A stretch of DNA of 64,000 nucleotides from UBA11740 sp049273695 (GCA_049273695.1 JBASRE010000045.1:33352-97351), one strand, 5' to 3'. Numbered from the stretch's first letter, positions 23,550 to 32,205 are shown. Numbers and translations: made by a program. Notes: generated by a model from the sequence alone, not told the origin.

Positions 23550-25559
23550 ATGATTCCTGAAATAGGTCAGTTCGCCTTAATCCTGGCACTCGCGGTTTCG
23601 ATTGTCCTGGCGATCGTGCCGCAGATCGGCGCGGCGCGCGGCATTCCGCAAATGGTCGCCGTCGCTAAACCGGCGGCGCAGGTGCAGTTCCTGTTTGTCC
23701 TCATCGCCTTCGCATGCCTGGGATATTCATTCATTAATAATGACTTTTCTGTTCTCAACGTAGCGACTAATTCCAACTCACGACTGCCGCTTCATTATCG
23801 ACTCGCCGCGACCTGGGGTTCGCACGAAGGCTCACTGCTGCTTTGGGCATTCATGCTGACTTTGTGGATGGCCGCGGTGACGCTATTCAGCAAGCACCTG
23901 CCGGAAAAAGTCGTTGCGCGCGTGCTGGCGGTCATGGCGACGATCAGCGTTGGCTTTCTGCTTTTCATGCTGCTGACCTCGAATCCGTTTCAGCGTTTGG
24001 TTCCTGCCGCCGCTGACGGCCGCGACTTGAATCCGCTGCTTCAGGATCCGGCGATGGTCGCGCACCCGCCGATGCTCTACATGGGTTATGTAGGCTTCTC
24101 GGTCGTGTTTGCCTTCGCGATCGCGGCGCTCATCGGCGGACGGCTCGATGCGACTTGGGCACGTTGGTCACGACCATGGACAACCGTCGCGTGGTGTTTT
24201 CTCACCTGCGGCATCGCCCTTGGGAGTTTTTGGGCCTACTACGAACTCGGTTGGGGCGGTTGGTGGTTTTGGGATCCGGTTGAGAACGCTTCGTTCATGC
24301 CGTGGTTAGTTGGCACAGCTCTGATTCACTCGCTGGCGGTGACTGAAAAGCGTGGTGGCTTTAAGAGTTGGACAGTGTTGATGGCTATCGCTGCTTTTTC
24401 ATTGAGCCTTCTCGGCACGTTTCTGGTGCGCTCGGGCGTGCTTACTTCCGTTCACGCATTCGCGAACGATCCAAAGCGCGGCGTTTTCATTCTCGGATTT
24501 CTTACGCTAGTCATCGGCGGCTCACTCGCTCTCTATGCATGGCGCGCGCGGCAAGTTGGACTGGGCGCGAAGTTTGATTTGCTCTCCCGCGAATCGCTTT
24601 TGCTGACGAACAACGTCTTGTTGATAGTTGCGTGCGGCTCAGTGCTGCTCGGCACTTTGTATCCGCTGTTCATGGACGCGCTCAGCCTCGGCAAGATCTC
24701 GGTCGGCCCGCCGTACTTCAACGCGGTATTTGTGCCGCTAATGGCGCCCGCTCTGTTTTTGATTGGCGTCGGACCGATTGCGCGATGGAAACAAGCCAGG
24801 GTTCCTGAGATAGCCGTACGTTTACGTTGGGCATTCGTCGTTAGTCTGATTTCAGCCGTCGCAATTCCCTTCCTCATGGGTGGCTGGCAATGGCGTGCGA
24901 GCCTGGGCATGCTGCTCGCCGTTTGGATTGTGGCGACGGTCATTCAGAATATCTGGACTCGCATTCGCACCGGTTCAGGCGAACTCAGTCTCATCGATCG
25001 CATCAAGGCGCCGACGCGCGGATTCTACGGAATGCACCTCGCGCACCTCGGCGTCGCCGCGTTCGTGGCCGGCGTGACCGTCGTAACCGGCTATCAAACT
25101 GAGAAAGATGTGCGGATGAATATCGGCGAGGTCGTCAATGCCGGGGGCTACGAAGTTCGCCTCGATAACGTTACGCAACTGCGCGGACCGAACTACCAGG
25201 CGGTGCGCGCTGACATGCAGGTTTCGAAAAACGGCGAGTTCGTCGCGATGCTGCATCCCGAGAAACGTGCCTTTACCACGGCCCAGAGCGTTACATCCGA
25301 GGCTGCTATCGACCGCAGCATCTTTCGAGACATTTACGTCTCGCTTGGCGATCAAGCCGAGGGCGGCGGTTGGACCGTACGCGTCTATCACAAGCCCCTG
25401 GTCAACTGGATTTGGGGCGGTGCGTTGCTGATGGCGATCGGCGGTGCGTTCGCGGTGACCGATCGCCGCTACGTGTTGCAGGCGCGCAGACAAAGTGAAA
25501 CGGCGAAACCATCGCCGGCGCCGGCAGCGGCCGCGGCGACGACAGGAGCGAGCGAGTAG
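23550..25559 (+). CDS. ccmF: Cytochrome c haem lyase subunit CcmF
   Basis: 669 residues, about 14-15 membrane helices. WWD-type motif WGGWWFWDPVENASFMPWL with flanking His residues (MVAHPPMLYMGYVGF, GTALIHSLAVTEKRGGFKSWT) and LLGTFLVRSGVLTSVHAFANDP. A C-terminal soluble segment with AMLHPEKR is standard. It catalyses or scaffolds haem attachment to apocytochrome c with CcmH. Needed for the octahaem cytochrome of the divergent operon. Confidence 0.96.
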   Translation: MIPEIGQFALILALAVSIVLAIVPQIGAARGIPQMVAVAKPAAQVQFLFVLIAFACLGYSFINNDFSVLNVATNSNSRLPLHYRLAATWGSHEGSLLLWAFMLTLWMAAVTLFSKHLPEKVVARVLAVMATISVGFLLFMLLTSNPFQRLVPAAADGRDLNPLLQDPAMVAHPPMLYMGYVGFSVVFAFAIAALIGGRLDATWARWSRPWTTVAWCFLTCGIALGSFWAYYELGWGGWWFWDPVENASFMPWLVGTALIHSLAVTEKRGGFKSWTVLMAIAAFSLSLLGTFLVRSGVLTSVHAFANDPKRGVFILGFLTLVIGGSLALYAWRARQVGLGAKFDLLSRESLLLTNNVLLIVACGSVLLGTLYPLFMDALSLGKISVGPPYFNAVFVPLMAPALFLIGVGPIARWKQARVPEIAVRLRWAFVVSLISAVAIPFLMGGWQWRASLGMLLAVWIVATVIQNIWTRIRTGSGELSLIDRIKAPTRGFYGMHLAHLGVAAFVAGVTVVTGYQTEKDVRMNIGEVVNAGGYEVRLDNVTQLRGPNYQAVRADMQVSKNGEFVAMLHPEKRAFTTAQSVTSEAAIDRSIFRDIYVSLGDQAEGGGWTVRVYHKPLVNWIWGGALLMAIGGAFAVTDRRYVLQARRQSETAKPSPAPAAAAATTGASE

Positions 25560-25561
25560 CG

Positions 25562-26143
25562 ATGAAAAAGCTCGTCGTAACTTTGCTCGCACTTCTGACG
25601 GCACGCTTTGTGTTCATTCCGCTGCTCTTATTTCTTGGGCTTGTCTCGTTCCTTTTCATCGGGCTGGGTCGTGACCCCCGTGAAGTGCCCACGCCGCTTC
25701 TCAACAAAGCCGCGCCGGCATTTCAGTTGCCGCAACTTCAGGATCCGTCGAAGACGTTTTCCGCTGCTGACATGCGTGGCAAAGTTTGGCTCGTGAATTT
25801 TTGGGGCACTTGGTGCATCGCGTGTCGCGAAGAACATCCGTGGCTGGTTGAGTACGCAAAAGCGAACGCCGTTCCGATTGTCGGCGTCGATTACAAGTAC
25901 TCGAGCGACACAAGCGACGAACGAGGCGCGGCTGTTCGCTGGTTGGCCCAACTTGGGGATCCGTACAGCATCACTGTTTACGACGCCGACGGCCGTACCT
26001 CGATCGACTTCGGCGTTTATGGCGCGCCTGAAACTTTTCTGATCGACAAGCAAGGCGTCATTCGGTTCAAGCAGATTGGGCCTTTGACGCCGGAAGCCTG
26101 GCAGAACAAGGTGCTGCCGTTGGTGAAGCAACTTAATCAATGA
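25562..26143 (+). CDS. ccmG: Thioredoxin-like CcmG/DsbE
   Basis: 193 residues. N-terminal membrane anchor (about 7-37) and a periplasmic thioredoxin fold with WGTWCIACREEHPWL (CxxC active site), VGVDYKYSS and the cis-Pro YGAPETFLIDKQG, typical of CcmG/DsbE. It reduces apocytochrome or CcmH cysteines before haem attachment. Its stop overlaps the annotated ATG of ccmH (ATGA at 26140). Confidence 0.93.
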   Translation: MKKLVVTLLALLTARFVFIPLLLFLGLVSFLFIGLGRDPREVPTPLLNKAAPAFQLPQLQDPSKTFSAADMRGKVWLVNFWGTWCIACREEHPWLVEYAKANAVPIVGVDYKYSSDTSDERGAAVRWLAQLGDPYSITVYDADGRTSIDFGVYGAPETFLIDKQGVIRFKQIGPLTPEAWQNKVLPLVKQLNQ

Positions 26144-26757
26144 CTGGTCGAAAGGTAAACTTTGTGTCTCTCTGTGGAACTCTGGATCTCTGTGGTGAAA
26201 TCTCCGGTGGTACGCACGCCTCTGGCGTGCTTTGCACTCCGGAGGAGTGCGTACCGCCGACCGTTCACCACAAAGGCACAGAGATCTCACTGAGACTCAC
26301 AAAGATTCTTCTCGCGATCACTATCCTGTTTACTTTAGGTTTTCTGCCGGCGGTTTATGCTCAAGTCGCGCGGCCGATCGAAGATCCGGCAATTGAAGCG
26401 CGGATGAAATATCTGACGAAGGAACTGCGCTGCCTGGTTTGCCAGAACGAGACCCTCGCAGATTCGCAAGCGCCGCTGGCTGAAGACCTGCGTCGCGAGA
26501 TTCGCGAACAGATCAAGGCCGGTAAGAGCGATCAGGAGATCCTGGCTTACGCGACGCAACGGTATGGTGACTTCGTTTTGTACAATCCGCCCGTCAAAGC
26601 ATCGACGTATTTGCTCTGGTTCGGTCCGTTCGTCTTACTCGTCGGCGGAACGGCGTTCCTGTATCGCTACGTGAAGCGAAGGCGCGACTTAATTGAAGCG
26701 AAGCCGCTGACGTCGGACGAACGGTCACGGGCGGAGAAACTTTTGAAGGAGATGTAA
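26140..26757 (+). CDS. ccmH: CcmH, cytochrome c maturation thiol protein, with repeat-derived N-terminus
   Basis: The conserved protein begins near ISLRLTKILLAITILFTLGFLPAVYA (signal) and carries the haem-lyase thiol motif ELRCLVCQNETLADSQAPLAEDLR, followed by a second membrane helix (about 165-185) and RRRDLIEAKPLTSDERSRAEKLL. The frame starts at an ATG overlapping the ccmG stop, and the first ~50 codons read straight through two nested intergenic repeats. There is no good ATG/GTG just before the signal, so either translation really starts in the repeat or the native start was lost. 205 residues as annotated; about 155 are family-like. Confidence 0.88.
   Translation: MTGRKVNFVSLCGTLDLCGEISGGTHASGVLCTPEECVPPTVHHKGTEISLRLTKILLAITILFTLGFLPAVYAQVARPIEDPAIEARMKYLTKELRCLVCQNETLADSQAPLAEDLRREIREQIKAGKSDQEILAYATQRYGDFVLYNPPVKASTYLLWFGPFVLLVGGTAFLYRYVKRRRDLIEAKPLTSDERSRAEKLLKEM
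26163..26301. repeat. Nested inverted repeats inside the 5' end of ccmH
   Basis: Outer arms of the TCTCTGTGG / CCACAAAGGCACAGAGA family (as at 10867-10966) enclose an inner pair GTACGCACGCCTCTGGCGTG (26210) and GCACTCCGGAGGAGTGCGTA C ending 26254 (family C). The inner pair recurs at 27309-27356 in inverse order and, diverged, at 29436-29493. The open frame of ccmH crosses all of it without a stop. Confidence 0.75.
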
Positions 26758-26758
26758 T

Positions 26759-26843
26759 GTAGCGCAACCTGGTAAGTTGCGCATCCGCAAGTTATCAACT
26801 TGCGATACCGGAGTTGCGGACGCAAGTTAACAACTTGCGCTAC
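26759..26843. repeat. Family-D inverted repeat, long form
   Basis: GTAGCGCAACCTGGTAAGTT, GCAAGTTATCAACTTGCG and GCAAGTTAACAACTTGCGCT AC: three related palindromes in a row, filling the gap between ccmH and the next gene. Related to 17792-17839. Confidence 0.8.
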
Positions 26844-26850
26844 GACACAC

Positions 26851-27255
26851 ATGATCATCTTTTGGTTTATCTGCGCGCTTATGGTTTTGCTGGCGCTGTG
26901 GTTTGTCCTGCCCGCCCTTTGGCACACGGAGCCGGATGCGAAAACTGACGATGCGCGCGCCGCGAACCTGCTCGTCTACCAGGATCAGCTCCGCGAACTG
27001 GCCGCCGATCTCAAGAGCGGCTTGCTTTCGGAAACTCAATACGAACAAGACAAGGAAGAGTTAGAGCGCCGTCTTCTCGAAGACGTTGGTGACGGAAAAG
27101 CGAAGTCGCCTGCGAAGCAGCTCCGCAGTCGAGCGCTTGCGTACGCAATCGCGATTGCGATTCCGGTGGCCGCGCTTACTTTCTATTTTGTGGTCGGCAA
27201 TCCGAAAGCCGTCGATCCCAACACCGTTAACCCGCCGACGATACGCACTCGGTAA
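26851..27255 (+). CDS. ccmI: CcmI-like N-terminal membrane protein
   Basis: 134 residues from the ATG at 26851. Membrane helix (about 2-20), then the CcmI-type cytoplasmic segment RAANLLVYQDQLRELAADLKSGLLSETQYEQDKEELERRLLEDV, then a second helix (about 96-116). This matches the first half of proteobacterial CcmI (apocytochrome chaperone). The TPR half is encoded by a separate downstream gene beyond a repeat. The ORF ends in a short polar tail. Confidence 0.8.
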   Translation: MIIFWFICALMVLLALWFVLPALWHTEPDAKTDDARAANLLVYQDQLRELAADLKSGLLSETQYEQDKEELERRLLEDVGDGKAKSPAKQLRSRALAYAIAIAIPVAALTFYFVVGNPKAVDPNTVNPPTIRTR

Positions 27256-27308
27256 TTTAAAGGCGGCCATGCGTTGCCGCATCAGCGCCCTTCGCGTTAG
27301 ACTCCGCC

Positions 27309-27356
27309 GGTACGCACTCCTCCGGAGTGCAAAAGCACGCCAGAGGCGTGCGTACC
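27309..27356. repeat. Family-C paired palindromes
   Basis: GGTACGCACTCCTCCGGAGT GC, AAAA, GCACGCCAGAGGCGTGCGTA CC: the same two palindromes as 26210-26254 in opposite order, i.e. an inverted copy. Lies between the two ccmI-like genes. Confidence 0.8.
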
Positions 27357-27378
27357 AATTCTTTTCGGAGACGAGATT

Positions 27379-27984
27379 TTGACGAGAGAGAATTTCCTGT
27401 TCGCAATCATCGGTGTGCTGCTGGGCTTTATCCTCGGTTTCATGCTGCATGGCGTTATGAGCCAGCGCGATGCTGAGCGCGCGTCGGCTTCAACTGAACA
27501 GCGCCAGCAGTTGCCTTCCGATCATCCGCCGCTCGATAACGCCGGTTCCGGCAACCCGCAGCAAACGATGCAGCAGGTGCAGCAGACCATCGCGCGCGCG
27601 CGCAATAATCCGAAAGACTTTGACGCGCAGATCTTGGCCGCCCGACTTGAATACCAGATTCAGCAGTACGACGAAGCGATCAAGTTTCTGTTGACGGCTA
27701 ATCAACTGAAGCCGGACAACTACGACGTGCTCGTGATGTTGGGCGAGGCGAACATGGACGCCCAACATTGGGACGCGGCGGAAAAATGGTACAAAGCTGC
27801 GCAAATGAAGAACTCGAAGGACGTGGCGGTCGCCGCCAGTCTGGCCTTCGTAGCTTTGCAAAGGGGCGACGTGAAAGCAGCCGAACGGGCCATCGCAAAT
27901 CTCGAGAAGCTCTCGCCTGACAGTCCTGACCTTCAGAACTTCAAGAACAAGCTCAACGAGTTGAAGTCCGGTCAATCGAAATAG
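27379..27984 (+). CDS. TPR membrane protein, CcmI C-terminal-like
   Basis: 201 residues from a TTG start (CGGAG 9-10 bases upstream). One N-terminal membrane helix (about 8-26), a Gln/Ser-rich linker and about three TPR units (FDAQILAARLEYQIQQYDEAIKFLLTANQLKPDNYDVLVMLGEANMDAQHWDAAEKWYKAAQMKNSKD... AERAIANLEKLSPDSPDL). The place and domain agree with the apocytochrome-binding TPR half of CcmI, here as an independent membrane protein. Confidence 0.75.
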   Translation: MTRENFLFAIIGVLLGFILGFMLHGVMSQRDAERASASTEQRQQLPSDHPPLDNAGSGNPQQTMQQVQQTIARARNNPKDFDAQILAARLEYQIQQYDEAIKFLLTANQLKPDNYDVLVMLGEANMDAQHWDAAEKWYKAAQMKNSKDVAVAASLAFVALQRGDVKAAERAIANLEKLSPDSPDLQNFKNKLNELKSGQSK

Positions 27985-27988
27985 CCAA

Positions 27989-28459
27989 ATGGCCGCGCGA
28001 AAACTGCTCCAACCCATTCTCATCGGCGGCCTGATTGCCGGCCTGCTTGATATTACCTACGCCTTTGTCTTCAGTTATATCCGGAGTGGTCGAACTCCTG
28101 CGTTTGTTCTGCAATCGGTCGCCAGCGGTGCGTTGGGACGCGACGCGTATCAAGGTGCAGCCAGGACAGCGGCGCTGGGTCTCGCTTTTCATTTCTTAAT
28201 CGCTTTAACCGCGGCCGCCGTTTACGTACTCGCTAGTCGTGCTCTGCCCTTCATGACAACGCACCCGATCTTCTCGGGAATTATCTACGGGCTTTGCGTC
28301 TATGCCGTCATGTACTGCATCGTCCTGCGTGTGTCCGCAATTCGCGCCACCACCTGGCCGTGGTCGCTCCCAGAGTCTGTCCTTATTGGCGGCCTTCTGA
28401 TCCACATGTTCGGCATCGGCCTTCCCATCGCGCTTGTAAATCGACACTATTCGAAGTAG
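27989..28459 (+). CDS. Four-helix membrane protein of unknown function
   Basis: 156 residues with four membrane helices (about 9-33, 60-84, 92-114 and 128-150), Arg/Lys in the loops and no Cys pair. Starts four bases after the TPR gene, so likely co-transcribed. It resembles many uncharacterised small bacterial membrane proteins (FHFLIALTAAAVYVLASR, IFSGIIYGLCVYAVMYCIVL). The family is not firmly recognised. Confidence 0.65.
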   Translation: MAARKLLQPILIGGLIAGLLDITYAFVFSYIRSGRTPAFVLQSVASGALGRDAYQGAARTAALGLAFHFLIALTAAAVYVLASRALPFMTTHPIFSGIIYGLCVYAVMYCIVLRVSAIRATTWPWSLPESVLIGGLLIHMFGIGLPIALVNRHYSK

Positions 28460-28469
28460 AAATCTCGCC

Positions 28470-29015
28470 ATGGAAATGAACGAAGTCAGCCTCGAAACCG
28501 AGCGGCTAGTGCTGCGCTGGTTTCGCGATGACGATTTCGATCAATACAAACGCATCTGTGCCGATCCGGAAGTAATGCGGTTTCTTGGCGACGGGAAACC
28601 GATGTCGGAACTCGAAGCATGGCGTCACATGGCCGCGATCATGGGTCATTGGTACTTTCGCGGCTATGGCGTTTGGGCGGTCGAAGAAAAGAGTAGCGGT
28701 CAAGTTGTCGGCAGAATTGGCCTGTTCTATCCCGAGGGCTGGCCCGGGTTCGAGCTGGGCTGGACGCTCGCGCGCTCAAGCTGGGGCAAGGGTTACGCCA
28801 CTGAAGGCGCGCAACGTGCGCTGGAGTACGCCTTCACTGAGATGGACCGGGATCGCGTGATCAGTTTGATCGATCCCGCGAACGTTGGATCCGTCAAAGT
28901 AGCGGAACGCCTGGGCGAAACAGTGGAAGGTGAGACTGAGGTGATGGGACATCATGTTCTGATTTACGGCATCGGTCGTGACGAATGGAGGAAAAGACTT
29001 GAAGCAAAGGTTTAG
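28470..29015 (+). CDS. GNAT family N-acetyltransferase, RimJ/RimL-like
   Basis: 181 residues. Starts SLETERLVLRWFRDDDFDQYKRICADPEVMRFLGDGKPMS as in RimJ/RimL-like GNATs, with the acetyl-CoA loop region SSWGKGYATEGAQRALEYAF (R/Q-x-x-G-x-G/A type; here WGKGYATEG) and VISLIDPANVGSVKVAERLG at the end. These transfer acetyl groups to N-terminal or small-molecule amines; the substrate cannot be told. Follows the membrane protein by 10 bases. Confidence 0.9.
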   Translation: MEMNEVSLETERLVLRWFRDDDFDQYKRICADPEVMRFLGDGKPMSELEAWRHMAAIMGHWYFRGYGVWAVEEKSSGQVVGRIGLFYPEGWPGFELGWTLARSSWGKGYATEGAQRALEYAFTEMDRDRVISLIDPANVGSVKVAERLGETVEGETEVMGHHVLIYGIGRDEWRKRLEAKV

Positions 29016-29430
29016 AGCATCCATCGGAGTTTTGGTGCTTTGCGTATTCGCGATCGCTGTATGCGCGCCGGCCGCGGCGCAGCAGAACAATCCATCAATC
29101 GAACAGTTCTGGGCTAGATTCAAGACCGCGGTTCAAAAGTCCGACAAACCTTCCGTCGCTTCCATGTCGCGATTTCCGATCGAAATGCCGTACGGCGTAC
29201 CTAAGATTAGGACCAGCACGCAACTCGCGCGACGATGGCGCGACCTTTTCAACGTTCAGGCGAACGCCGCGAAATGTTTTGAAGACGCTAAGCCGGTGCT
29301 CGATCCGGAGAACGCGAATCGGTTCACGGTGGGATGCAAGAACAAAGCGGGAGATGAAGTTGTAATTTACGGCTTTATCCGCGTTCGCAGCAGTTGGAAG
29401 TTAGCTTATCTCGACAACATCAACGAATAG
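28999..29430 (+). CDS. Secreted protein of unknown function
   Basis: 143 residues from a TTG at 28999 preceded by GGAGG at 7-8 bases, a better start than the GTG at 28978. Signal peptide (about 6-29, ending AAAQQ). The mature part NPSIEQFWARFKTAVQKSDKPSVASMSRFPIEM ... RFTVGCKNKAGDEVVIYGFIRVRSSWKLAYLDNINE looks like a small NTF2-like or DUF4440-type fold, which is uncertain. Overlaps the acetyltransferase end by 17 bases. Confidence 0.7.
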   Translation: MKQRFRASIGVLVLCVFAIAVCAPAAAQQNNPSIEQFWARFKTAVQKSDKPSVASMSRFPIEMPYGVPKIRTSTQLARRWRDLFNVQANAAKCFEDAKPVLDPENANRFTVGCKNKAGDEVVIYGFIRVRSSWKLAYLDNINE

Positions 29431-29435
29431 CGAGC

Positions 29436-29493
29436 GGTACGCATGCCTCCGGGCGTGCCGGTTCCGCGAGGGCACGCCAGAGGCGAGCGTACC
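29436..29493. repeat. Diverged family-C repeat between convergent genes
   Basis: GGTACGCATGCCTCCGGGCG TGCC ... GGCACGCCAGAGGCGAGCGT ACC: inverted arms with several mismatches compared to 26210 and 27309. It sits exactly between the stop codons of two convergent genes and could fold as a hairpin, without a T tract. Confidence 0.65.
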
Positions 29494-30590
29494 TATTGCG
29501 GCTCAATCGCCATTCTCGCAACTGAGGCCATCGGAATTCGTTCCGTCCGTCCCGTTTTCAGAATAATCACAATCATATTCGTTTCGACGATGATGCGTCG
29601 CACGGTTGACATTGGGCGGTTGATGCGCGTGCCGTCGGTTTGCTCGATGATCAGACGGGCACCGGTCGGAGTTTCCTGAGGGACCTTCTCGGTTGCCGGT
29701 TTCTCTTCAGTCTTCCGTTCTTCTTCAGCGGGCGGCTTCTCTTCTTCGGTCTTCGGTTGCTCAGTTTCCGTCTTTGCTGGTTCGGTCTTGGGAGGCGTCG
29801 TCCGCGTGTTTCGTGGTGGGGTACGTCCACGGGGGTTTCGCCGCGCCGGTGTTCTCGTTGTGTTCCGGCGCGCGGACGGAGTCGGCGTTACCGGTTTTTC
29901 TTCCGCAGGTTTTTCCGAGGGAGTTTCCGCCGGCTTCGGCTCTTCAACTGCTACTTCTCCCGGCGGCTTCGGAATCGTCGCGCCGACTGAGGATAGGCGC
30001 TGCACATTATCATCTCGTTTGTCGGGCTCTGTGTCTGTCGGAGCATTTTCAGCCACGGGAATGCCACCGCTGAACGGCTGAAAAGATCCGCCCAATGTGA
30101 TGCGATACGTTCCGGCCTCGTCGTTGGGCGTCCGCGCTTCAACGCGCAAAATAACAATCTGGCGCGTGCGAAAGTAGAGACTCTTCTCCACTTCCGGCGG
30201 AATGCTGCCGGCGTAAAGTGCAATTTTTGTCAGCGGCCGAAACGTGACGGCCGTGAACACATCGACGTCGCCATTCAGGTTCCGGCTGTTCACTTTCACC
30301 ATTAGATCGCCGGGCGCTGCTTCGAACGCGTAGTAGTGGCGCGTGAAACGCGAGTCGCCGAGATCAAGCACCGCGATCGTGCCGTTGATCTCGTTACTTA
30401 AGACAGGTGTCGGCAACTCCGGGTTGGTAGACTGCGCCCAGAGCATGCACACGCTTGCCGGTGCAAAGGTAAAGATCGTTACGAGTAGAATTGAGCGGAT
30501 TAACTTCACAATAGCTAAGATGCGCCAGCGTCGCTGAGATTCTACAAGCCCCAAGCGGTGCGTGGCAAAAGGCGGGTTCTTTTTCTTCAT
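29493..30590 (-). CDS. Secreted or anchored protein with Pro/Glu/Lys-rich low-complexity region
   Basis: 365 residues from the ATG at 30590; a longer frame to 30707 has no support. A hydrophobic segment near residue 27-50 (IVKLIRSILLVTIFTFAPASVCMLWAQ) is a signal or anchor. Then a beta-rich domain (GTIAVLDLGDSRFTRHYYAFEAAPGDLMVKVNSRNLNGDVDVFTAVTFRP ... VVILRVEARTPNDEAGTYRITLGGSF), resembling a bacterial pre-peptidase C-terminal type fold. A ~100-residue linker of Pro, Glu, Lys and Arg-Thr repeats follows, and then a C-terminal RIIVETNMIVIILKTGRTERIPMASVARMAIEP strand pair. Function unknown. Confidence 0.7.
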   Translation of the reverse strand: MKKKNPPFATHRLGLVESQRRWRILAIVKLIRSILLVTIFTFAPASVCMLWAQSTNPELPTPVLSNEINGTIAVLDLGDSRFTRHYYAFEAAPGDLMVKVNSRNLNGDVDVFTAVTFRPLTKIALYAGSIPPEVEKSLYFRTRQIVILRVEARTPNDEAGTYRITLGGSFQPFSGGIPVAENAPTDTEPDKRDDNVQRLSSVGATIPKPPGEVAVEEPKPAETPSEKPAEEKPVTPTPSARRNTTRTPARRNPRGRTPPRNTRTTPPKTEPAKTETEQPKTEEEKPPAEEERKTEEKPATEKVPQETPTGARLIIEQTDGTRINRPMSTVRRIIVETNMIVIILKTGRTERIPMASVARMAIEPQ

Positions 30591-30878
30591 TTCCACTTGA
30601 GCAAGAACGACGCGCGTGAAGGCGCTGTGATTGACAGTGATGGTCCGCGCTTGTAGAGTACGCAGGCGCTTAAGTAATTTTCCACCGATCGGTTGGGTGC
30701 GGAACACCCGACGGTGAGGGTGGTGTTGGAAGCCGAAAAGCCCACGAGACGTTTCTCTTGCCTGCTTGCCGCTTCTCCCCTAACACCCGGAATTTGTTTT
30801 TTCATCCTGAATGGCGGCGAAGTGTCCCATCATTCCAGTTGGCCTCTGGCCTCTTAACCTCAAACACAAGGAGATTCT
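30591..30878. other. Upstream region of two divergent secreted-protein genes
   Basis: 288 bases. AAGGAG precedes the beta-helix start at about 7 bases. A short frame across 30587-30805 has no family features. No clear promoter was identified by eye. Confidence 0.4.
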
Positions 30879-32153
30879 ATGAACAAAAAGTCTATGCTCG
30901 GCCTGGTCTCTATTCTGGCCCTGGCAATAATTTTTACAGGTTTGAATCGCAAAGCTAATGCTGCGGCAACGATCGTCGTTGACGACGATAACGTGCAGTG
31001 TCCTTTGGCGCCGTTCAATACCATTCAGGACGCAGTTGATGTAGCCGCCCCCGGCGACACCATTCAGGTCTGCGCCGGCACATACAACGAGAGCGTCAAC
31101 ATACCGGCCACGCTCGCGGGCTTGACCCTCAACGGCGCGCAAGCGGGCACCGCGATCTCAGGCCGCCTCTACGGCAGCCCCGGCGAATCAACCGTGAATG
31201 GTCAGATCACCGTCCGCCCGGTTGGCGTCACGATCGACGGCTTCTCGCTGACCCGTTCAGTCCCGGCGTTCGCCGCATTCGGGATAGTCGTCTCGCCCGG
31301 AGCCGACGGCGCGACTATCACCAACAACATCATCGACACGATTTTCAGCCCCGACCCAAGCGGCAATGGCACTGCCCAGGCGATCTATTTGAGCAATGAA
31401 AGCGGCGACGGCCCGGACAATGTGTCAATCACCGACAATAGAATTAACAACGTCCACAGCAACCGGTCGGCGAAAGCCGTCCTGATCGGCGTTAACGGCG
31501 CGACCGACCCGAGCCAGAACGCACTCATTCAGAACAACGAGATCACGAACATCACGAGCGACACGCGCGGCGCTTACGGCGTCTCGGTCGCCAACACCCC
31601 CGGTGTCACGGGCCTTCAGGTGCTCGACAACACCTTCACGAACCTGGTCGGCACGATCGGCTGGGCGCACGCCGTCGGCCTCGAAGGCGATACTCCGGGC
31701 GCAACGGTGACCGGCAATGTATTCACTAACGTCACGGACGGCAATCCGACGCCCGTCGCGGACGCCGCGGCGGTCTTCCTCGAGGTTAACCCGTCACTTT
31801 CGACCGTGGAGGTACACAACAACCAATTCAACGTCGGCACCGTGTCCTTCGGTATCGCAGTTCACCCGGCCCTTAGCTTGGCGTTTCCGGCTGCTTCGGT
31901 TGATGGCGAGTGCAACTGGTGGGGTTCGCCAAACGGCCCCGGCCCGGTTGGCCCAGGAACGGGCGCGCGAGTCTCTCCCAATGTTGACTACGCCCCTTGG
32001 CAGATTGCGCCTAATGGAGCTTGCCTCGGTGGCAACGTCCCAACAAACGCCAATCAGTGCAAGAACGGCGGCTGGATGTCACTGGTCCGAGCTGATGGCA
32101 GCACATTCAAGAACCAGGGCGACTGCATCCAGTACGTAAACACTGGCAAGTAG
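30879..32153 (+). CDS. Secreted right-handed beta-helix protein
   Basis: 424 residues. Signal peptide (about 5-28, ending ANAAA), then TIVVDDDNVQCPLAPFNTIQDAVDVAAPGDTIQVCAGTYNE, the standard opening of pectate-lyase-like/parallel beta-helix proteins, and regular NN(I/T)I-type coils (ITNNIIDTIF, ITDNRINNVHS, IQNNEITNIT, VLDNTFTNLV, VTGNVFTNVT). ECNWWGSPNGPGPVGPG is a common end-cap motif. The tail QCKNGGWMSLVRADGSTFKNQGDC is a recognisable C-terminal module found in secreted proteins of Acidobacteria and Actinobacteria. No catalytic residues assigned; probably a polysaccharide- or surface-binding protein. Confidence 0.85.
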   Translation: MNKKSMLGLVSILALAIIFTGLNRKANAAATIVVDDDNVQCPLAPFNTIQDAVDVAAPGDTIQVCAGTYNESVNIPATLAGLTLNGAQAGTAISGRLYGSPGESTVNGQITVRPVGVTIDGFSLTRSVPAFAAFGIVVSPGADGATITNNIIDTIFSPDPSGNGTAQAIYLSNESGDGPDNVSITDNRINNVHSNRSAKAVLIGVNGATDPSQNALIQNNEITNITSDTRGAYGVSVANTPGVTGLQVLDNTFTNLVGTIGWAHAVGLEGDTPGATVTGNVFTNVTDGNPTPVADAAAVFLEVNPSLSTVEVHNNQFNVGTVSFGIAVHPALSLAFPAASVDGECNWWGSPNGPGPVGPGTGARVSPNVDYAPWQIAPNGACLGGNVPTNANQCKNGGWMSLVRADGSTFKNQGDCIQYVNTGK

Positions 32154-32205
32154 TTAACCTTATTCCCGCGGCGGTCGGCGGCAGTCGGCCGCCTCGGCAA
32201 AAACG

